A stretch of DNA of 30,518 bases from a virus. The notes below the pieces were generated by a model. That model was not told the DNA's origin, made no database searches, and worked only from the letters and a program-made list of their open reading frames with translations. Below, piece by piece: positions 6,140-13,494 of the stretch. The stretch is from positions 1-30,518 of IMG/VR virus record IMGVR_UViG_3300023180_000265; one strand, 5' to 3'. Position 1 is the stretch's first letter; each line of letters opens with the position of its first letter. A program made the translations under genes and the position numbers.

Positions 6140-6271
6140 TCAGAAGTCTGCTAGCAGGTCTTCTGGTAGTGTCTCAGGTGTCTCCCACAATTCTTGTTCA
6201 CTCATTTCTCGAATAATACTCTCACGGAGTTCATAATCACCAAAGATGTCGCCTTCAAATTCGTTGTTCAT
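6140..6271 (-). CDS. Small acidic hypothetical protein, 43 aa
   Basis: Begins MNNEFEGDIFGDYELRESII and ends LPEDLLADF, with many D and E residues. The ATG overlaps the upstream stop as ATGA (6268-6271). It is the last gene before the terminator at 6083-6110. Function unknown. Confidence 0.7.
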   Translation of the reverse strand: MNNEFEGDIFGDYELRESIIREMSEQELWETPETLPEDLLADF

Positions 6272-6423
6272 GATTCAAATACTGGAATAATTTCTGTTTT
6301 AAGGTGTTGAGTTTTGTTGATGTGCTGTTCCCACATGGAAGCATCATCAAGATTATAGAACACTGCCTGTTCCATAACAAGTTTCTTTTTCTTGGGTTTC
6401 ATGTACACAACAGCGTACTTCAT
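6268..6423 (-). CDS. Small basic hypothetical protein, 51 aa
   Basis: Begins MKYAVVYMKPKKKKLVMEQA and continues with FYNLDDASMWEQHINKTQ. It is a compact strand-rich start followed by a helix, with a basic KPKKKK patch. It overlaps the next gene by ATGA and follows the upstream stop by two bases. Function unknown. Confidence 0.75.
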   Translation of the reverse strand: MKYAVVYMKPKKKKLVMEQAVFYNLDDASMWEQHINKTQHLKTEIIPVFES

Positions 6424-6425
6424 AA

Positions 6426-6668
6426 TCAGCCTCGGGAGTGGTTGCCAACAACAGGAATAACATGCTCTAAGTCATGTTTATATACGATCAAGCACACATT
6501 ACGTGCTGGATCATCTTCAAATACTCTAATACAGATACTACATGTACCTGTCTCTGGGTCACAAAACTTGACCCAACCATGGTGCTCTTTGTATATTACT
6601 TCCGTGCCTACTGGATACATCTGTACCTCTTCTTTGGATTGAATTTGACCAGGCATCGGAGCAACCAT
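6426..6668 (-). CDS. Hypothetical protein, 80 aa, small beta-barrel-like
   Basis: Begins MVAPMPGQIQSKEEVQMYPV. The GTEVIYKEHHGWVKFCDPE and SICIRVFEDD segments suggest an SH3-like or KOW-like small barrel, followed by LIVYKHDLEHVIPV. This is a shape guess, not a family match. The ATG at 6668 was chosen over a TTG at 6680. Three cysteines are present (FC, TC, IC). Role unknown. Confidence 0.7.
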   Translation of the reverse strand: MVAPMPGQIQSKEEVQMYPVGTEVIYKEHHGWVKFCDPETGTCSICIRVFEDDPARNVCLIVYKHDLEHVIPVVGNHSRG

Positions 6669-6692
6669 GATGAATCTCAAATAGGTGGAACA

Positions 6693-6836
6693 TTAACAAT
6701 CGTACTCTCTACTCTCCATGTCTGCCATTTGGCGTTGTAACTCTTTAATGTAGTCATCTTGGTCACGGATCTTATCGTTTTGATCCTTGATGAGTTCTTT
6801 CATCTCATCAACCATGGATTTTTCTATGTCAGTCAT
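6693..6836 (-). CDS. Coiled-coil hypothetical protein, 47 aa
   Basis: The whole protein reads as one charged helix: MTDIEKSMVDEMKELIKDQN, then IRDQDDYIKELQRQMADM. Heptad spacing of M, I and L residues suggests a short coiled coil that could dimerise. It ends EYDC. It is too short to assign a role; its placement in the gene run and good packing support it as real. Confidence 0.7.
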   Translation of the reverse strand: MTDIEKSMVDEMKELIKDQNDKIRDQDDYIKELQRQMADMESREYDC

Positions 6837-6860
6837 TTGTATCAATTGAATACAACTATA

Positions 6861-7088
6861 CTACTTAGTAACTTTTGTATCTACGTTAACAGTTGTTTCA
6901 TTTACAATGACATCAGAAATATTAGAGATAATACTAAAAGTCTTATTAATAAAGGATCTTACTTTGTCATTCATGTTGTTGTCTACCCACGATTGGTAGA
7001 TAAATGTGGAAATGCCCACAATAAATGCTGCCACAGTAGCAGCATAATACACTGTCATTTGAGTGTACTTGTTGTCAGGAAGTTTCAT
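6861..7088 (-). CDS. Single-pass membrane protein, 75 aa
   Basis: Begins MKLPDNKYTQM, then one clear membrane segment at about residues 13-32 (VYYAATVAAFIVGISTFIY), then a polar tail with SIISNISDVIVNETTVNVD. The start at 7088 shares its A with the upstream TAA stop (TAATG). It could be a phage inner-membrane protein; no lysis motif is seen. Confidence 0.75.
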   Translation of the reverse strand: MKLPDNKYTQMTVYYAATVAAFIVGISTFIYQSWVDNNMNDKVRSFINKTFSIISNISDVIVNETTVNVDTKVTK

Positions 7089-7384
7089 TAACAAAATGAT
7101 AAAATTGATGGTCTCATTGGTTTAAGAATAGGCATAGCAGTGTATGCTCTAGTCTTGCTTACATCAACAACATCCCCTACTTTTATAGAGTTGATTGGAG
7201 AGTGGTATTGTCGTTTCTTTGTGTTGTAGAATCCCCAGATAGTACGAGATTCATCGCCACCATTGTACACCCACCTACGAGTAGATACAAGCCAAATTGC
7301 AATAACATTACTTTTATGGCGAATTGCCTCGTAGTTGTATCCTCTTGGTGGTTCATGGGGAAAATCATTGGGTAACTCAATCAT
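7088..7384 (-). CDS. Hypothetical protein, 98 aa
   Basis: The chosen ATG at 7384 gives MIELPNDFPHEPPRGYNYEA, then VIAIWLVSTRRWVYNGGDE and RTIWGFYNTKKRQYHSPINS. The end is IKVGDVVDVSKTRAYTAMPI. It looks beta-rich. It overlaps the upstream gene by 8 bases and the downstream gene by TAATG. The frame extends to 7480, but that would overlap the neighbour by over 100 bases. Not recognised. Confidence 0.72.
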   Translation of the reverse strand: MIELPNDFPHEPPRGYNYEAIRHKSNVIAIWLVSTRRWVYNGGDESRTIWGFYNTKKRQYHSPINSIKVGDVVDVSKTRAYTAMPILKPMRPSILSFC

Positions 7385-7583
7385 TAAATCCAAGGTAAGT
7401 GCTGTCGGGATAGATGCCCATCTCTTCACAGCGACACTCGTAAGCAATACGCTTGAGCATCTCAATGTCCATCTCTTCAATGGACTTGAGAATGGTACGG
7501 CGGAGTTGAAGATCGATGGCGTCGTCAGTGATCATGATTCCCTGTCGTTGACTTTTAAAGTATAGGGCATCGTACTTCGGCAT
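7377..7583 (-). CDS. Hypothetical helical protein, 68 aa
   Basis: Begins MPKYDALYFKSQRQGIMITD; the central part is a long amphipathic helix (LRRTILKSIEEMDIEMLKRI) with CRCEEMG after it. The ATG at 7583 is 18 bases after the upstream stop. Function unknown. Confidence 0.72.
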   Translation of the reverse strand: MPKYDALYFKSQRQGIMITDDAIDLQLRRTILKSIEEMDIEMLKRIAYECRCEEMGIYPDSTYLGFND

Positions 7584-7601
7584 GGCAGTTGGGTGGACAG
7601 T

Positions 7602-7781
7602 TCAGGAATCGGACTCAAGATACATGTAACCAAGGCACTTTGCCAGGTATCCTTCTAGATCATTATCTTTGATACCATGGCGTTCTGCTGTATTTTTAAC
7701 AGTGGCAATAGGAGCACCCCACATCAAATCAATGAGAAACTTTAACTCCCGCTCATTTAAACTAATGTCAACACTTTTCAT
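7602..7781 (-). CDS. Small hypothetical protein, 59 aa
   Basis: Begins MKSVDISLNERELKFLIDLM and continues with WGAPIATVKNTAERHGIKDN. The helix-turn-helix-like spacing in the middle (VKNTAERHGI) is suggestive but too short to call DNA binding. It overlaps the upstream gene by 14 bases. An A-rich TATAAAAA stretch lies just before its ATG, inside the upstream gene. Confidence 0.7.
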   Translation of the reverse strand: MKSVDISLNERELKFLIDLMWGAPIATVKNTAERHGIKDNDLEGYLAKCLGYMYLESDS

Positions 7782-7965
7782 TTTTTATACTAGAATAAGG
7801 TCCACGATCGAAACCAGTCATTTGATACCCTTCACGTAGGGCTTGAATAATAATGTTATCATAAGAGTGTGAATGAAGAGGAATATGTCTGTGAAGAAGA
7901 AAGTCTTCACAATCTTCTGCTAGTGCTTCCTTCACTTCATGTGACAGTGACTCGAATTCGAACAT
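7768..7965 (-). CDS. Hypothetical protein, 65 aa
   Basis: Begins MFEFESLSHEVKEALAEDCE. It has a histidine-rich stretch LLHRHIPLHSHSYDN and ends SSIKNEKC. The six histidines within about 20 residues could bind metal, but no defined motif is present. It lies four bases after the upstream stop. Unknown function. Confidence 0.7.
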   Translation of the reverse strand: MFEFESLSHEVKEALAEDCEDFLLHRHIPLHSHSYDNIIIQALREGYQMTGFDRGPYSSIKNEKC

Positions 7966-7969
7966 GTGC

Positions 7970-8239
7970 TTAGTATCTCTCTGGAAGATTTAGGTCAACT
8001 GAACGGTATCCTAGCATCAGATCCCTCAGTTCTTCAGCTTTCTTAAGATTCTTTTTATGGTATTTGATTACATCGTGAATACCACACAGCATCTCTTCAT
8101 AGGTTTGACGTGCTGATACCCTCTCATCTTGAAGATAATCATCGATGGCATCTTGCATCCTATCTTTACGTTGCTTGGCATATTCATTTTGCCAGTAATC
8201 ATCTGGCACTTGAATTTCTGGTCGTCCTTCAATAGTCAT
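7970..8239 (-). CDS. Hypothetical helical protein, 89 aa
   Basis: Begins MTIEGRPEIQVPDDYWQNEY. The middle is strongly charged and helical (QRKDRMQDAIDDYLQDERVS), followed by HDVIKYHKKNLKKAEELRDL. A coiled coil is plausible. It sits between the oxygenase gene and the 65-aa gene with short spacing on both sides. No family is recognised. Confidence 0.72.
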   Translation of the reverse strand: MTIEGRPEIQVPDDYWQNEYAKQRKDRMQDAIDDYLQDERVSARQTYEEMLCGIHDVIKYHKKNLKKAEELRDLMLGYRSVDLNLPERY

Positions 8240-8254
8240 AGTAGTAAAAGCAAA

Positions 8255-8812
8255 TTAACATGCCCATGATACCCATGAGTATCTGGTTCCTTTGGTAACT
8301 GGTGTCACATAATGTGGATAGATGAACAGCGATGGGAATATAATATACTCCCCTGCTTTGATGTCAATGGGTTCTTCACATAAATGAAATACACCACCCT
8401 CATAGTCATCATTGAGGCATCCTACCATACTTAAAACAGGAATACCAGAAGGTCTTGAGTTGAAAATAGAGTGAATATGATCCACATGTTCCTCTATACT
8501 CTCACCCACACTATATTTGTTGAATCTAACATGTGTATTAAAAAAAGCCTGAGAGAATTTACCCATTTTGGTGTTAGCATACTCAACCAATCCCTGTTGT
8601 AATAATGGTTGAAACTGTTTGGACAGGGATTGATTGTCAGTGACTACAAAATCGTTGAAAGATTCTCTGTGATCATCACCGTGATTGTACCACTCATGTG
8701 GTTTCCATTTACAGTATTTCTCTAGGTATGTGATAATATCAATAGAATCATCAGCATCCATTAGTTTATACTTTACAATATAATCACTAATCTGTGTCGT
8801 CTGGGAAATCAT
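8255..8812 (-). CDS. 2OG-Fe(II) oxygenase-like protein
   Basis: The 185-aa protein shows a second dioxygenase pattern. The HxD pair is in EEHVDHIHS (H109, D111). GCLNDDYEGGVFHL matches the usual 'LND.Y.GG...' strand. The distal His is in IYPHYVTPV (H167), and a co-substrate Arg is in KGTRYSWVSW (R177). The arrangement resembles prolyl-4-hydroxylase-type 2OG oxygenases of cyanophages. The N-terminal 90 residues have no clear relatives. The substrate is unknown. The start at 8812 overlaps the upstream gene by 26 bases; an ATG at 8761 would avoid this. Confidence 0.85.
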   Translation of the reverse strand: MISQTTQISDYIVKYKLMDADDSIDIITYLEKYCKWKPHEWYNHGDDHRESFNDFVVTDNQSLSKQFQPLLQQGLVEYANTKMGKFSQAFFNTHVRFNKYSVGESIEEHVDHIHSIFNSRPSGIPVLSMVGCLNDDYEGGVFHLCEEPIDIKAGEYIIFPSLFIYPHYVTPVTKGTRYSWVSWAC

Positions 8813-9023
8813 ACTCTCGTCTCATCTTTTCAAGTTCACGACTCAGTTTCCAATTATTGATTTTAACAACAGTACCAATAGTGATCAAATAATATGTCCT
8901 CTTTATCTGTACCCACAAGTTTTTGACTTGTAGGTCAATAAACACACCAACATTTGGATCAATCACCATTAGTGCCAATACAATGGCAAAAACACAAATT
9001 AGTGATGTGTAGTATAAACTCAT
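8787..9023 (-). CDS. Membrane-anchored hypothetical protein, 78 aa
   Basis: Begins MSLYYTSLICVFAIVLALMV, a hydrophobic segment that could be a membrane anchor or uncleaved signal. A second, weaker hydrophobic stretch follows (YYLITIGTVV), then a charged helix KLSRELEKMRREYDFPDD. The start overlaps the dam stop as ATGA (9020-9023). Family not recognised. Confidence 0.75.
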   Translation of the reverse strand: MSLYYTSLICVFAIVLALMVIDPNVGVFIDLQVKNLWVQIKRTYYLITIGTVVKINNWKLSRELEKMRREYDFPDDTD

Positions 9024-9859
9024 ACCATAAATGCCTCCAACGCTCCAACTTTAGGTTTTACCTTCTCTGGGTATTTAACAATAACCAGTTCAGTTTTATC
9101 ATAGCGTTTAGTACCAGACATTTGGTATGGGAATGTTAGATATCTAAACTCAGTCCACCCGTGATACAGTGATCGAACAGCATCACTGTTGTCATAAGAC
9201 ATCACGAACCCACCTTTGTGTTGCTTGAGTGTCTCACAGAACTTCTCATGGTCAAATGACTTGTGAAGAGCACCATCTTTGCCATAGTAATGGCTCACGG
9301 TCTCATAATATGGTGGGTCCAGGTATAAAAAGTCATTTTTGTGTGCTGGGATCGTGTCGAAGCACGACCCATGGCAGAACGTCACGTTGGGAGCATGAAA
9401 ATTCCTAAGTTTATCAATTCCCACCAATCTGAACTCTGCTCTACTACGAACGGTAGAACATCCGATCTTACCTGAGTACGAACCCTTGATTGCAATGTAA
9501 AATGACAGTGCTCGCTCCCACTTGTCCTCACTATCTAACCCTGGGAGGAAGGATTTATAGTGATCGCTATCAATCAAGGGATAGTGCTGCTCAGCAGCGT
9601 CTGCCAGGATGGCAGCACCACCCTCACCACACACAATCTCCCAGAAGTCAGCCAGAGGGCGGAACACGTCATAACCTTGGACCTTGACTCCCTCACTGGC
9701 GATCAGCATTTCGGTGCTAGCACCACCCCAGAAGGGAGACACAAGATATTCGATGCCAGGGTTGACATCACGAATAATCTTGATAAGATCCTTCTTCATA
9801 CGATTCTTCCCACCAGCATAGCGGTAGAGAGAATGGTTTGTTACTTTAGATGGGGCCAT
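9020..9859 (-). CDS. dam: DNA adenine methylase (Dam-like, N6-adenine)
   Basis: At 279 aa it matches Dam/D12-class methylases. Motif I is RYAGGKNRMKKDLI at 13-26 (usually FxGxK). FWGGASTEMLI is at about 43-53 and the catalytic DPPYY at 181-185, inside DFLYLDPPYYETVS. VMSYDNS at about 218-224 fits a later motif. These enzymes transfer a methyl group from S-adenosylmethionine to adenine N6, often in GATC, though the target here is not known. Such phage enzymes can protect phage DNA from host nucleases. It follows the helicase and HNH nuclease genes with a 19-base overlap, so the three are probably made together. Confidence 0.93.
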   Translation of the reverse strand: MAPSKVTNHSLYRYAGGKNRMKKDLIKIIRDVNPGIEYLVSPFWGGASTEMLIASEGVKVQGYDVFRPLADFWEIVCGEGGAAILADAAEQHYPLIDSDHYKSFLPGLDSEDKWERALSFYIAIKGSYSGKIGCSTVRSRAEFRLVGIDKLRNFHAPNVTFCHGSCFDTIPAHKNDFLYLDPPYYETVSHYYGKDGALHKSFDHEKFCETLKQHKGGFVMSYDNSDAVRSLYHGWTEFRYLTFPYQMSGTKRYDKTELVIVKYPEKVKPKVGALEAFMV

Positions 9860-10833
9860 GAATAGGTGTTACGGAGGACTTGGGCAGTGAACTTCTCTCT
9901 ATTATACTTCACGTGCTGGTGATTTGACAACTCAATACACTCACACATGATGTTAACATAGTCAGTGTTGTTGATCTCACCATTAACATATTTGGCAGCA
10001 CCAATACGAACAGTACGGAAGATCTGTCGTGCTAGTTCCTTACTACCAAGAAGATACTCACGAAGAATGGTATTCATAACTGGTTTGTAGTTGCCCTGAC
10101 TACCACCAGGACGTGCTACACCTGCTTTAGTCAAACGAAATGGTTGTAGAGATGACATACCAATGTTTCTCCACATATATTTCTCATACTTAGCAGGACA
10201 CTCGAAGAGATAATCCCTCAGGTCATCTTCAGTCATGGATAGAATGCTAACCTTGACACGTTGACCCTTGTCGGATGCTTTCTTGAGATCATTGTACCAA
10301 TCGGTGAACTCTTGCTCACCATTCTTAGCACGATCCTCCCAACGTTGAATGAAAGCAGTCATACGAGACTGCTTTCGATTCTCATTGACATTGTATACTA
10401 CCAGGAACCAATTGTCTGGATGATCACCAGCATTAGGCTCAATGTGCTCTACCTGAAAGTCCAGAATGTTGTAAGGACCAGTGTGAGTGTAGGCACACTT
10501 TCTACCTTGATTGAGGTATGCTTGGCAGATCGAAATGCCACGGGCATGGGTAGGATTCTTGGTGAGACTGTTGGACTCTGGGTCATACCAACCCAGAATG
10601 TTGTCACCATCACCACAGATACCCTGCTGCCCAGACTTACGGACCATGGCACGATCAGCAGTGGGAAGAGAATAATAGAACTCTGTTGCCTCTTCCCATG
10701 TAGTTTCAGCAACTACAATAGCATCACGAACAGATTGACGACCCATTAACAGAGTCTTTTTGTTAGCAATCAGACCCTGACACTGTTGCCAGTCAAGGAT
10801 CTGATTACCGATAACACGTGTTTGGTTTTCCAT
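9841..10833 (-). CDS. HNH endonuclease-like protein
   Basis: The 330-aa protein carries an HNH-type ββα-metal pattern near residues 122-153. Strand ILDFQVEHIEPN has His at 130, DNWFLVVYN supplies the central Asn (141), and VNENRKQ supplies the last Asn and Arg. HNH nucleases cut DNA using one metal ion. No CxxC zinc ribbons are evident. The rest is helical with no named domain. The ATG shares its A with the upstream TAA (TAATG) and the gene overlaps dam by 19 bases. It may be a nuclease partner of the helicase and methylase; a free-standing homing-type nuclease is the main alternative. Confidence 0.78.
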   Translation of the reverse strand: MENQTRVIGNQILDWQQCQGLIANKKTLLMGRQSVRDAIVVAETTWEEATEFYYSLPTADRAMVRKSGQQGICGDGDNILGWYDPESNSLTKNPTHARGISICQAYLNQGRKCAYTHTGPYNILDFQVEHIEPNAGDHPDNWFLVVYNVNENRKQSRMTAFIQRWEDRAKNGEQEFTDWYNDLKKASDKGQRVKVSILSMTEDDLRDYLFECPAKYEKYMWRNIGMSSLQPFRLTKAGVARPGGSQGNYKPVMNTILREYLLGSKELARQIFRTVRIGAAKYVNGEINNTDYVNIMCECIELSNHQHVKYNREKFTAQVLRNTYSWPHLK

Positions 10834-12080
10834 TAGACAGTGACAGAAACAGCGGGGAGACCCTTGACGAAAATAGTATCGACAAGGTTTTGAAGGCGTT
10901 TGATAGTGGGAGCACCGTAGTTCTTGAAGACAGGCACGATGACCTTGCCAGTGGACTTACGATACATCTCGAACTTGCCTGGGGTAATCTTACCACAAGC
11001 AATGTCAGCAGCGTCGTCTTTGTTAAGACGGATAACACGACCGACAGTTTGTGCCATTTGGATGACATCCAGTTGACGAAGGAACACACAGTGTGTTAGA
11101 CCGTGAACGTTGATGCCTTCAGACAGGATGCTGTAGTGGAAGATCACGAACTTACGGTTAGGATCTTTGCCCCAAGCATTGAACGTGTCAAAGAACTGCT
11201 CACGGTTGACCTTAGTCTTGTTCACATAAGCACCATACTTGCTGGTGATGTGAAGTACATCGTAACCCTTGTCATGAAAGAAGTCAAGCACACTAGTCTT
11301 AGTGAGCAGGTTGAACATGATCTTGCTGCTAGGAGCAGCAATCAGGATCTTGTTACCATCAGCATCAATGTCATTAATGAGATTGGTGAGAGTGTCCTTG
11401 TCAGATTCGTAAGAGAACTTACCCTTGACTCGTTCGAAGTCAACCTCGTAGGATACAACCTCAGGAGCAAGAATGCTGCCGTTGTTGACAAGCTCAGGAG
11501 CAGGAACAGTCTCAAGAATAGGACCGTAAACCATGCTGTTGTTCATGCCACGACCATAAGGAGAATGGGTGTGCTTAGGAGTGGCAGTGAAAAAATAGTA
11601 GGACTTAGCATCAACATTAAGCACAGACTCAAAGAAGTCACGACGGACAGAGTTGTGTGCCTCATCGTAATAGATACAGTCAATGTCAATGCCTGCTTCT
11701 ACAACACGACGGAGCGAATTGTAAGTGGTGAAAATGACTTGGTGAAGACCAGCAGTCTTACAGACAGCATCGTGACATTGAATCTTCTGGACTTTGGTGC
11801 TGCTGCCGAAAGAAGTCTCACCACTGTGAACGTGGAAGAACTCAGCATCAACATCACCATTGAAAGCAGACCAGAACTCATCACAGAGTTGGTTTGCCAG
11901 TAGAATACGTGGGGCGACCACTACAATAGTCTGTGGCGTAGCAGCAGCAGTCAGACGACGCTGAGCATCCTTGATCATAATGATAGTCTTGCCACCACCA
12001 GTGGGGACAATGACTTGACCGTGAGTGTTGTTCTCAAGAGCAGCAAGAGCACGCTGCTGGTGAGGACGAAGGGTGAGCAT
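10833..12080 (-). CDS. SF2 DNA helicase (DEAH-type)
   Basis: This 415-aa protein has the full set of superfamily 2 motifs: LRPHQQRALA at the start (Q-motif-like), Walker A PTGGGKT at 26-32, DEAH at 139-142, TAT at 165-167, SEGINVHG at about 320-327, and QTVGRVIRL at 344-352 containing the arginine finger motif. It resembles the helicase part of restriction (HsdR/Res) enzymes and T4 UvsW-like repair helicases, but is shorter than either and has no nuclease domain of its own. It is the first gene after a promoter and terminator pair at 12106-12138 and is coupled to the HNH gene by TAATG. Confidence 0.9.
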   Translation of the reverse strand: MLTLRPHQQRALAALENNTHGQVIVPTGGGKTIIMIKDAQRRLTAAATPQTIVVVAPRILLANQLCDEFWSAFNGDVDAEFFHVHSGETSFGSSTKVQKIQCHDAVCKTAGLHQVIFTTYNSLRRVVEAGIDIDCIYYDEAHNSVRRDFFESVLNVDAKSYYFFTATPKHTHSPYGRGMNNSMVYGPILETVPAPELVNNGSILAPEVVSYEVDFERVKGKFSYESDKDTLTNLINDIDADGNKILIAAPSSKIMFNLLTKTSVLDFFHDKGYDVLHITSKYGAYVNKTKVNREQFFDTFNAWGKDPNRKFVIFHYSILSEGINVHGLTHCVFLRQLDVIQMAQTVGRVIRLNKDDAADIACGKITPGKFEMYRKSTGKVIVPVFKNYGAPTIKRLQNLVDTIFVKGLPAVSVTV

Positions 12081-12105
12081 CGACTGCCTTGCTGACTACC
12101 CTGTA

Positions 12106-12111
12106 ATTATA
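12106..12111 (-). promoter_or_regulatory. Extended -10 promoter before the helicase-HNH-dam unit
   Basis: On the minus strand TGCTATAAT gives a perfect TATAAT (12111-12106) with the extended TGN element. No good TTGACA is seen at the -35 distance, which instead falls in the terminator stem. The helicase ATG lies 26 bases further on. This is probably a host-sigma (early) promoter. Confidence 0.6.
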
Positions 12112-12116
12112 GCAGA

Positions 12117-12138
12117 AAACCGCCCGTGGTGGGCGGTT
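12117..12138 (-). terminator. Rho-independent terminator ending the structural module
   Basis: On the minus strand AACCGCCC (12138-12131) pairs with GGGCGGTT (12125-12118) across the 5-base loop ACCAC. The bases after the stem are TTC, so the U-tract is short. It sits 8 bases after the stop of the gene at 12147. Confidence 0.85.
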
Positions 12139-12146
12139 CGTGCCAG

Positions 12147-12530
12147 TTATGGAAGTGGTTCTGGTTCTGGTTCTCTCAGTCCGTTAGTGCCGTCGTTTCC
12201 TCCGCCATACAATCCATTAGTAAAAATAACGTATTGAATGAAATAATCAGTATCGTCTGGTTTAACGTTTGGGAAGTTATCTCTACAGAAGTCTTGTGCT
12301 GATTCTTCATCGCTAAACTCCACAAATGTGAATTCGTTGTACAACAATTTGTCAAAGATAGCAGGATTTTCTGACTGCATGTTCAGATAATATGCTGAGT
12401 AGATTTGATTTGCTTTGGCAGCATCATCTACACCATCAGGACCAACAGTTCTTAGTAGTACAACAGTGGTTTGTAGTGCTTCAGTGTAGTTCTGAATCCA
12501 CTGCATAAAGTTTTTACAAGATACAAACAT
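12147..12530 (-). CDS. Acidic hypothetical protein at the end of the tail module, 127 aa
   Basis: It begins MFVSCKNFMQWIQNYTEALQ, then has FTFVEFSDEESAQDFCRDNF, and ends with a glycine-rich stretch and EPEPEPLP, encoded by a short hexamer repeat. GGAGGAG lies 5 bases before the ATG at 12530, inside the last codons of the upstream gene. This decides the start over the frame's extension to 12545. The last position in the fibre cluster suggests a virion or assembly role, but no family is recognised. Confidence 0.72.
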   Translation of the reverse strand: MFVSCKNFMQWIQNYTEALQTTVVLLRTVGPDGVDDAAKANQIYSAYYLNMQSENPAIFDKLLYNEFTFVEFSDEESAQDFCRDNFPNVKPDDTDYFIQYVIFTNGLYGGGNDGTNGLREPEPEPLP

Positions 12531-12531
12531 G

Positions 12532-13470
12532 TCACTCCTCCACAATAGTTAAGTTATCTAGGTTAGCACCTGCCAAACCATCATTTAAATTGTATTGTTG
12601 TACTTTTTCCCAAATTCTTTGTGTGACTGGAATACCACCATTCCTCAATCTTGACTTCATAGTGATAGCAGCAGCTTCAACACTACCATATATTGCTTCA
12701 CTGGCAAATTTACCAGTACCAGTAATAGATTTACTGAAGTGTTCTGGTACACTTAGATACTCAGTATTGCCATCTGGATCTAATTTGTGATAAGCAACAG
12801 GATCAATAGGCCATCTAAAATCAGCATCCCAAACAAGGTAGTCCAGAATATCATCAAAATCTTCTGGCGATCTAATATTATCCCTAAGATATGCTCTGTA
12901 GGTAGTCCAATTATCAACCTCTCCAGCATATGTTTCTTGAGCATCTGCCAACTGTGACCAATCACTCTTGTTTAATAAAAGTTCTTTAGTTTGCTTAATT
13001 TGCTCATCAATACCAACAATATATTCATTTGATGTAGCAAGATCAGCAATCTCTCTAGTTCTAATTACTTCTTGATCTAATTTATTAACTTCAATAGCTG
13101 CCTTAAGAACTTCAAATAGTTCTTTTACTTCATCTAGTTGAAGATTCTTATACTGATATCTAATCCATTTTGATTTCTTAGTAGCAAAATCAAATTTTTG
13201 CTTTTCTTTTTCTAGAATATATTCACCATCCTCATAAATGGCAAAATTAATAATTCGATCATTATCATTAGACCACTCGTCTGGACAATGTGTCAAAAGA
13301 TTGGAATTGACAGCAGGATCTAACTTAGCGGCAAAATACTCCCACTCTTTATTTTCTCCTCTTGTTCTGAGGACAATAAATCTAGCAAGAGCATTCCACT
13401 CCAGAATAGGTTTATGTTCCTCTGGAGGAGCAATAGATTCAAATTGAAAATCGTCTGGATTGAACGCCAT
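12532..13470 (-). CDS. Putative tail-fibre assembly chaperone-like protein
   Basis: The 312-aa protein has a central charged helical region (DEVKELFEVLKAAIEVNKLD) followed at about 164-200 by LLNKSDWSQLADAQET and NWTTYRAYLRDNIRSP. This pattern, 'LL..SDW..L.D' then 'W..YR..LRD', is the signature I know from phage tail assembly chaperone proteins of the PF16778 type. It lies directly after the giant fibre gene, the usual place for such chaperones. The first 150 and last 90 residues are unlike that short family, so this may be a larger variant or a structural protein carrying the motif. Confidence 0.6.
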   Translation of the reverse strand: MAFNPDDFQFESIAPPEEHKPILEWNALARFIVLRTRGENKEWEYFAAKLDPAVNSNLLTHCPDEWSNDNDRIINFAIYEDGEYILEKEKQKFDFATKKSKWIRYQYKNLQLDEVKELFEVLKAAIEVNKLDQEVIRTREIADLATSNEYIVGIDEQIKQTKELLLNKSDWSQLADAQETYAGEVDNWTTYRAYLRDNIRSPEDFDDILDYLVWDADFRWPIDPVAYHKLDPDGNTEYLSVPEHFSKSITGTGKFASEAIYGSVEAAAITMKSRLRNGGIPVTQRIWEKVQQYNLNDGLAGANLDNLTIVEE

Positions 13471-13494
13471 TTCTGTCAGAATTCTTTTTACTAT

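Noticed and set aside
11103-11903. 266-codon plus-strand frame
   Set aside because: It lies fully antisense to the SF2 helicase, whose motifs are complete, and its translation is low-complexity-like with no recognisable domain.
12081-12146. tRNA or small RNA in the gap before the helicase
   Set aside because: The 66 bases are explained by a terminator stem and a TATAAT promoter; there is no cloverleaf.
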